A stretch of 64,000 nt of DNA, taken from assembly GCF_900155365.1 (NCBI RefSeq), contig NZ_LT699742.1, positions 81,729 to 145,728 on the forward strand. The letters run 5' to 3'. The notes beneath the pieces were generated by a model, which made no database searches, was not told the DNA's origin, and saw nothing but the letters and a program-made list of their open reading frames with translations. The position numbers and the translations under genes were made by a program. Below, in pieces: positions 60,113 through 64,000 of the stretch (position 1 is its first letter; each line of letters begins with the position of its first letter). This DNA comes from Collinsella bouchesdurhonensis. Its GTDB lineage: Bacteria; Actinomycetota; Coriobacteriia; Coriobacteriales; Coriobacteriaceae.

Positions 60113-61306
60113 ATGATTAACGAAACCATGTATGCGCGTGGAGCCGAGAGCTCAATTATCCGCGAGATTTTTTCCTATGGATTGGAACGCAAGGCGCAGA
60201 TCGGTGCCGAGAACGTGTTTGATTTCTCGCTGGGTAATCCGAGCGTTCCTGCGCCCGCCGCAGTCAACGATTCGATTAAAAGGTCCCTTGAGCTGCCAAG
60301 TGAACAGGTCCATGGCTATACGCCCGCTCCTGGCTTGCCCGCCTGCCGCGCTGCGGTGGCAGAATCCTTGAATCGTCGCTTTGGCACGTCGTACGAGGGC
60401 AAGGACGTGTTCATGACGGTTGGTGCTGCAGCTTCGCTCACATGCACGCTCACTGCTATCACCAATCCCGGCGATGAGGTTATTGTCATCGCTCCGTATT
60501 TTCCCGAGTATCGCGTGTGGATCGAGAAGGCCGGTTGCACCTGTGTCGAAGCGCTTGCGGACGAGGAAACCTTCCAAATAAACGTCGACAACGTCCAGCG
60601 CGCCATTACCAATAAGACTGCCGCCATCATTATCGATTCTCCCAACAATCCCACCGGTGCGGTTTACACGCAAGATACGCTCGAACGCTTGGCGAATATC
60701 CTGCGCGAGGAGAACAAGAAGTGCGATCCCCAAAACCCGATCTATCTCATCTCGGACGAGCCGTATCGCGAGATTGTCTATGGTGCCGAGGTGCCCTGGG
60801 TGCCTGCGCTCTATGAGCACACGATCGTTTGCTATTCGTACTCCAAGTCGCTTTCGCTTCCTGGCGAGCGCGTGGGTTGGGTGCTTGTTCCCAACACTAT
60901 GCCCCAGGCAGAGCGCGTGATGCCAGCCGTCGCGGGCGCGGCACGCACCCTTGGTTTTGTGTGTGCTCCCGCGCTTTTTCAGCGTGTCGTGATGGATTGC
61001 ATCGACGAGCCGAGCGATGTGGACGCCTATGCGCGCAATCGCGAGGCTCTTGCCGGTGCTCTAGGCGAGTACGGCTACACCTATGTTGAGCCGGATGGCG
61101 CCTTTTACCTGTGGGTTAAGGCTCTCGAGCCGGATGCCGAGGCGTTTTGCGAGCGTGCAAAAAAGTATGAGCTTCTGGCCGTTCCCTCCAATAGCTTTGG
61201 CGTACCCGGCTGGTTCCGTTTGGGCTATTGCGTAAGCTACGAGACGATTCAAAACTCCCTGCCCGCTTGGCGCGCTCTTGCCGAGGAATACCTTGCGGTG
61301 AAGTGA
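60113..61306 (+). CDS. PLP-dependent aminotransferase (fold I)
   Basis: The 397-residue class I/II aminotransferase has FSLGNPSVPAP near 40-50, GAAASLTCTL near 103, SPNNPTGAVY near 180, and the PLP lysine in YSYSKSLSLPGERVGW near 243. It is close to aspartate/alanine-type aminotransferases; the exact substrate is not decided by sequence. AAAGGGGATCAT precedes ATG 60113. Single gene after the ftsH terminator. Confidence 0.9.
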   Translation: MINETMYARGAESSIIREIFSYGLERKAQIGAENVFDFSLGNPSVPAPAAVNDSIKRSLELPSEQVHGYTPAPGLPACRAAVAESLNRRFGTSYEGKDVFMTVGAAASLTCTLTAITNPGDEVIVIAPYFPEYRVWIEKAGCTCVEALADEETFQINVDNVQRAITNKTAAIIIDSPNNPTGAVYTQDTLERLANILREENKKCDPQNPIYLISDEPYREIVYGAEVPWVPALYEHTIVCYSYSKSLSLPGERVGWVLVPNTMPQAERVMPAVAGAARTLGFVCAPALFQRVVMDCIDEPSDVDAYARNREALAGALGEYGYTYVEPDGAFYLWVKALEPDAEAFCERAKKYELLAVPSNSFGVPGWFRLGYCVSYETIQNSLPAWRALAEEYLAVK

Positions 61307-61399
61307 TCTCGCCGGCTCTATATTGTCTGATAAGAACGACGGAAGGGCGGGACGCGTCGTCTTACAATGGATGCGAAGTCGAGCGAATGGGAGCATTGC

Positions 61400-62224
61400 A
61401 TGACATATTCCATCAAAGGAGATATCCACACCCACACGCTGTTTTCACGCCATGCGTATTCAACGATTACCGAGAACGTTGCGGCAGCGCGCGAGCGTGG
61501 CCTTGAGGCGCTGGGGTCTGCCGATCACTTTTCGAGCATGATTTCGCCCACGGTTCATATTCGCGACTACCAGTTCTTTATCAATCAGAGCGTCTGGCCG
61601 CGCATGTGGGACGGCGTGATGGTGTTGCGCGGTGCCGAGACCGATATCCTCACACTTGATGGCGGGCTTTTTGGCCAGGATATCGTCTGCCCGGAAAATA
61701 TCGTAGGCCGCGCACTCAAGGACGATCAGACCCTTTTTGAGTTCACGACAAAAAACCTCGACTATTTGGTGGCGAGCATCCATTACGACGAGTTTGCGAA
61801 GGACGCAACGCTTGCGCAGGCTACTCAGATGTATCTGAACGTTTTGGATAACCCTAAGGTGTTCGTGCTGGGTCATACCGGCAGGTCTGGGGTTCCCTAT
61901 GATATCGATGAAGTGGTTCTTGCTGCTAAGGAAAAGCATAAGCTTATCGAGATCAACGAGCATAGCTTTGCCGGAGGTCCTCACGGTTCGTGCGTCGACA
62001 CGTGTCGCAAAATCGCCGAGCGTTGCGCGGAGCTGGGGTGCGGTATCACCGTTTCTACCGATGCCCATATTTCGCTCGATATCGGTGTGTTCCCTCGCAC
62101 GATCTCGCTTCTTGAGGAAATCCATTTCCCCGAGGAACTCATCATGAATCGTGATCGTAAGACCCTCGTAGGCGAAATGGCCGCGGCTGGCGTCTGTGAT
62201 TTGACAAGCTGTCTGAGCGAATAG
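61400..62224 (+). CDS. PHP-domain metal-dependent hydrolase
   Basis: The 274 residues form a PHP fold of the YcdX/histidinol-phosphatase-like type: DIHTHTLFSRHAYST near 8-22, ADHFSS near 41-46, RGAETDI near 77, HYDEF near 128, HTGRSG near 158, and STDAHISLDIG near 219, giving the His/Asp/Glu set for a trinuclear site. Likely a phosphatase or phosphoesterase of unknown substrate. GGGAGCATTGC precedes ATG 61400. A weak hairpin (62261-62290) follows. Confidence 0.88.
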   Translation: MTYSIKGDIHTHTLFSRHAYSTITENVAAARERGLEALGSADHFSSMISPTVHIRDYQFFINQSVWPRMWDGVMVLRGAETDILTLDGGLFGQDIVCPENIVGRALKDDQTLFEFTTKNLDYLVASIHYDEFAKDATLAQATQMYLNVLDNPKVFVLGHTGRSGVPYDIDEVVLAAKEKHKLIEINEHSFAGGPHGSCVDTCRKIAERCAELGCGITVSTDAHISLDIGVFPRTISLLEEIHFPEELIMNRDRKTLVGEMAAAGVCDLTSCLSE

Positions 62225-62260
62225 ATCGTGCACTACCTTTCCATACAAAGCAAAGGAGAT

Positions 62261-62290
62261 AAGCCCGGCAGACATCGAGTCGTCGGGCTT
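62261..62290 (+). terminator. Weak hairpin after PHP gene
   Basis: AAGCCCG and CGGGCTT arms around a 16-nt loop lack a T run, so termination is uncertain. The 240-bp gap up to 62464 also has TATAAT at 62366-62371, a possible -10 for the surface protein gene. Confidence 0.5.
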
Positions 62291-62464
62291 ACTTATGCAA
62301 CAAACGTTTCAAAATAGTCCAGTACTGTGCGCAAAGAGCACATATGGGATTTTGGCGAGGGATAGTATAATGCTGGGTGGATTAATCTGCCTAGTTTTGG
62401 TTTCTCGCCCAGGTGATAGAACGGTTTGCATGCTTGATATGGGTGCATTGGAAAGAGGGAAGAT

Positions 62465-64000
62465 ATGAGATCGAACAATATGTGGCGCCGCTTTTTTGCC
62501 ATGGCGGCTGCAGTTGTGTTTGCGGTAGCCGCTATGGTGCCGGCTGCGGCGATGGCCGACGTTGTTGACGATCTTGCCTCCACGTCGCCGGTGCATGAAA
62601 AAACGCTTGAAGACAATGGTGATGGCACGTATGATCTCACCTTATCGGTCTCGGGCGATGCTGAGCAGACCGATAAGGTCAAGCCTGTTGATATCGTGCT
62701 GGTTGTCGATGTCTCGACGAGCATGAATCAGAAGATTGACGGCATCGGCTCGAAGACCCGTATGCAGGCTGCACATGACGCCGCTGCCGCACTCGCCAAG
62801 GAGCTTCTCACCGCTGAGAATGCCAACCTGTCTCCAGACCAGCAGACCCGGATATCCGTAGTGACCTTTGGCAACAAGGCCTATCTGGAACAGGGATATT
62901 CGACGAATGCGGAGGATATCTCCAACGCTGTTCCTACGAAAGCGAAGTATTTTAAGGGGACGAACTGGGAGGCTGCCCTCATTCTCGCAAACGAGCAGCT
63001 TGGCCGTGCGAACGCCGAGAAGCATGTCATTTTCCTTTCCGATGGTGACCCGACTCTTCGCATGAGCGCGGAGGGATATGGCGCGGGCATCGAGTTGCAC
63101 CCCGCCGACGGTAAAAATCCGGATGGTACGTACGGCACGTATGTCAATGATCCTAAAGGCCGCAACCTCTCTGCTGCTACGAAGGTGGCGACGAAACGTC
63201 CCGCTTCGAGCATGTATGTGGTGAATACCTCGAAGAGTGCTGAGAAGATGGGTATCTTCGCAGAGAAGACGGGGGGCTCGCTCCTCGATGGCACTACTGA
63301 AAATAACCTTGCTGCTGCTTTCTCTCAGATTGGTCAGGTTATTAGGAAGTCTGTTAGCTATCAGGACGTTGCGCTTACCGATCAGCTCTCCTCGTGGGTC
63401 GAGTTTGTTTCGGCCGACAATGGCTCTGTCGGAAACATCCGCTATACCAAAAACGGTAACGACTGGATCGGTGCTCCTCCCGCAAAGATCGACGAAGACA
63501 CGCTCACGTGGAATCTTGGCACGCTCGATAAGGGCACAACCTATTCTGTGACCTTTACCATTCGTCCCAACGCTCAGGCTAAAGCCGATGTTGCCTCTAA
63601 GGGTGTCGACACCGGCTACGTGACGAATAATGCCGATACAAGTGGTGTTGCGTACAAGACCGTGGTGAAAACCCTCGAGGAGGGCGATAAAGTCTCCGGT
63701 CTTCAAAAAAGCCCCTTTGAGGAGAAGCCCATCATCACTTTGACCGCTCCTGCCGCTGCTACCGCTACGCTTTCCGGTACCAAAACGCTCGAGGGCCGCA
63801 CCCTCGAGGACGGCGAGTTTAAGTTTAGGATTTCTGTCGCCGAAGGCTCAGATGAGAACACCCCGCTTCCTGATGAGACGTCTGTAACCAATGCCGCCGA
63901 CGGCTCCATTACCTTTGGCACTATCACCTTTTCTAAAACGGGCACTTATCTCTATGACGTCGTTGAGGATACCTCGGTGCTTCCCGAGGGTGTTTCTGCG
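62465..64000 (+). CDS. Surface protein with von Willebrand A and FctA-like pilin domains (cut by window edge)
   Basis: The frame is open for 512 codons to the window end, so the gene is partial. It starts MRSNNMWRRFFAMAAAVV with a signal peptide cleaved near AMA (residue 31). A VWA domain follows (about 73-290) with MIDAS DVSTS (D82, S84, S86), TNWEAA and SDGDP. A beta-rich region comes next, then near 427-512 a domain like the streptococcal pilin isopeptide (FctA/Spy0128) fold: ATLSGTKTLEGRTLEDGEF and TYLYDVVED. This is the layout of a tip or major pilin anchored by sortase. GAGGGAAGAT precedes the ATG. Confidence 0.88.
   Translation, partial: MRSNNMWRRFFAMAAAVVFAVAAMVPAAAMADVVDDLASTSPVHEKTLEDNGDGTYDLTLSVSGDAEQTDKVKPVDIVLVVDVSTSMNQKIDGIGSKTRMQAAHDAAAALAKELLTAENANLSPDQQTRISVVTFGNKAYLEQGYSTNAEDISNAVPTKAKYFKGTNWEAALILANEQLGRANAEKHVIFLSDGDPTLRMSAEGYGAGIELHPADGKNPDGTYGTYVNDPKGRNLSAATKVATKRPASSMYVVNTSKSAEKMGIFAEKTGGSLLDGTTENNLAAAFSQIGQVIRKSVSYQDVALTDQLSSWVEFVSADNGSVGNIRYTKNGNDWIGAPPAKIDEDTLTWNLGTLDKGTTYSVTFTIRPNAQAKADVASKGVDTGYVTNNADTSGVAYKTVVKTLEEGDKVSGLQKSPFEEKPIITLTAPAAATATLSGTKTLEGRTLEDGEFKFRISVAEGSDENTPLPDETSVTNAADGSITFGTITFSKTGTYLYDVVEDTSVLPEGVSA

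Noticed and set aside
62642-63706. A 354-codon frame opposite the VWA surface protein
   Set aside because: The plus strand has signal peptide, MIDAS and pilin motifs; the opposite frame shows none.

Overview
The window looks like the chromosomal replication-origin region of a Coriobacteriia gut actinobacterium, most likely Collinsella or a close relative. The basis is protein character and gene order (dnaA, dnaN, recF, a DUF721/DciA gene, gyrB, gyrA on one side; rpmH, rnpA, yidD, yidC, jag, rsmG, parA, parB on the other), moderately GC-rich coding DNA, perfect parS sites, LPXTG-type cell-wall anchoring and a PafB/PafC pair. The genus is inferred from memory of such genomes, not from a search.

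Layout. From 0.2 to 15.5 kb nearly everything reads leftward: typA, a membrane J-domain protein with an acidic partner, tRNA-Ile and tRNA-Ala, gyrA, gyrB, a DciA-like gene, recF, dnaN, dnaA, and a GHKL-ATPase/winged-helix gene that overlaps dnaA. The strand switches at 15.51-15.86 kb, in an AT-rich gap full of TTTTCAACA-type motifs, which I take as oriC. From there the ribosomal, tRNA-processing, membrane-insertion and segregation genes read rightward. Five parS-like sites lie around parA/parB and a sixth lies inside dnaA. From 21 to 32 kb come rlmN, ddl, an exonuclease/DinG-type helicase, convergent pafB-pafC, and a very large M28-peptidase-like membrane protein whose catalytic site looks dead. 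From 32 to 37 kb a class B sortase is coupled to a 1267-residue LAQTG-anchored adhesin. From 37 to 41.5 kb lies a second type IIA topoisomerase pair. From 41.8 to 50.9 kb are purB, a TSCPD protein, a Tat lipoprotein, an acetyltransferase, a two-component system, purC and an M29 aminopeptidase. From 51.5 to 62.2 kb are a phosphohexomutase, hsp20, a WalJ-like hydrolase, the tilS-hpt-ftsH cluster, an aminotransferase and a PHP hydrolase. The right edge cuts a von Willebrand A / FctA-like surface pilin.

The most unusual structure is tied to tRNA genes. Downstream of tRNA-Ala and of tRNA-Lys, 47 kb apart, the same composite unit occurs: the tRNA 3' end plus its terminator plus a short tail is directly repeated (about 90 bp), and between the two copies sits a related 89-95 bp GC-rich core with predicted hairpins. 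The first core hairpin differs between the two loci by compensating base changes and keeps a GNRA tetraloop. The tail carries an inverted copy of the T-arm of the same, cognate tRNA. A shortened version follows tRNA-Gly. I know of no described element with this architecture.

No rRNA operon, insertion sequence, prophage gene or CRISPR array was seen.
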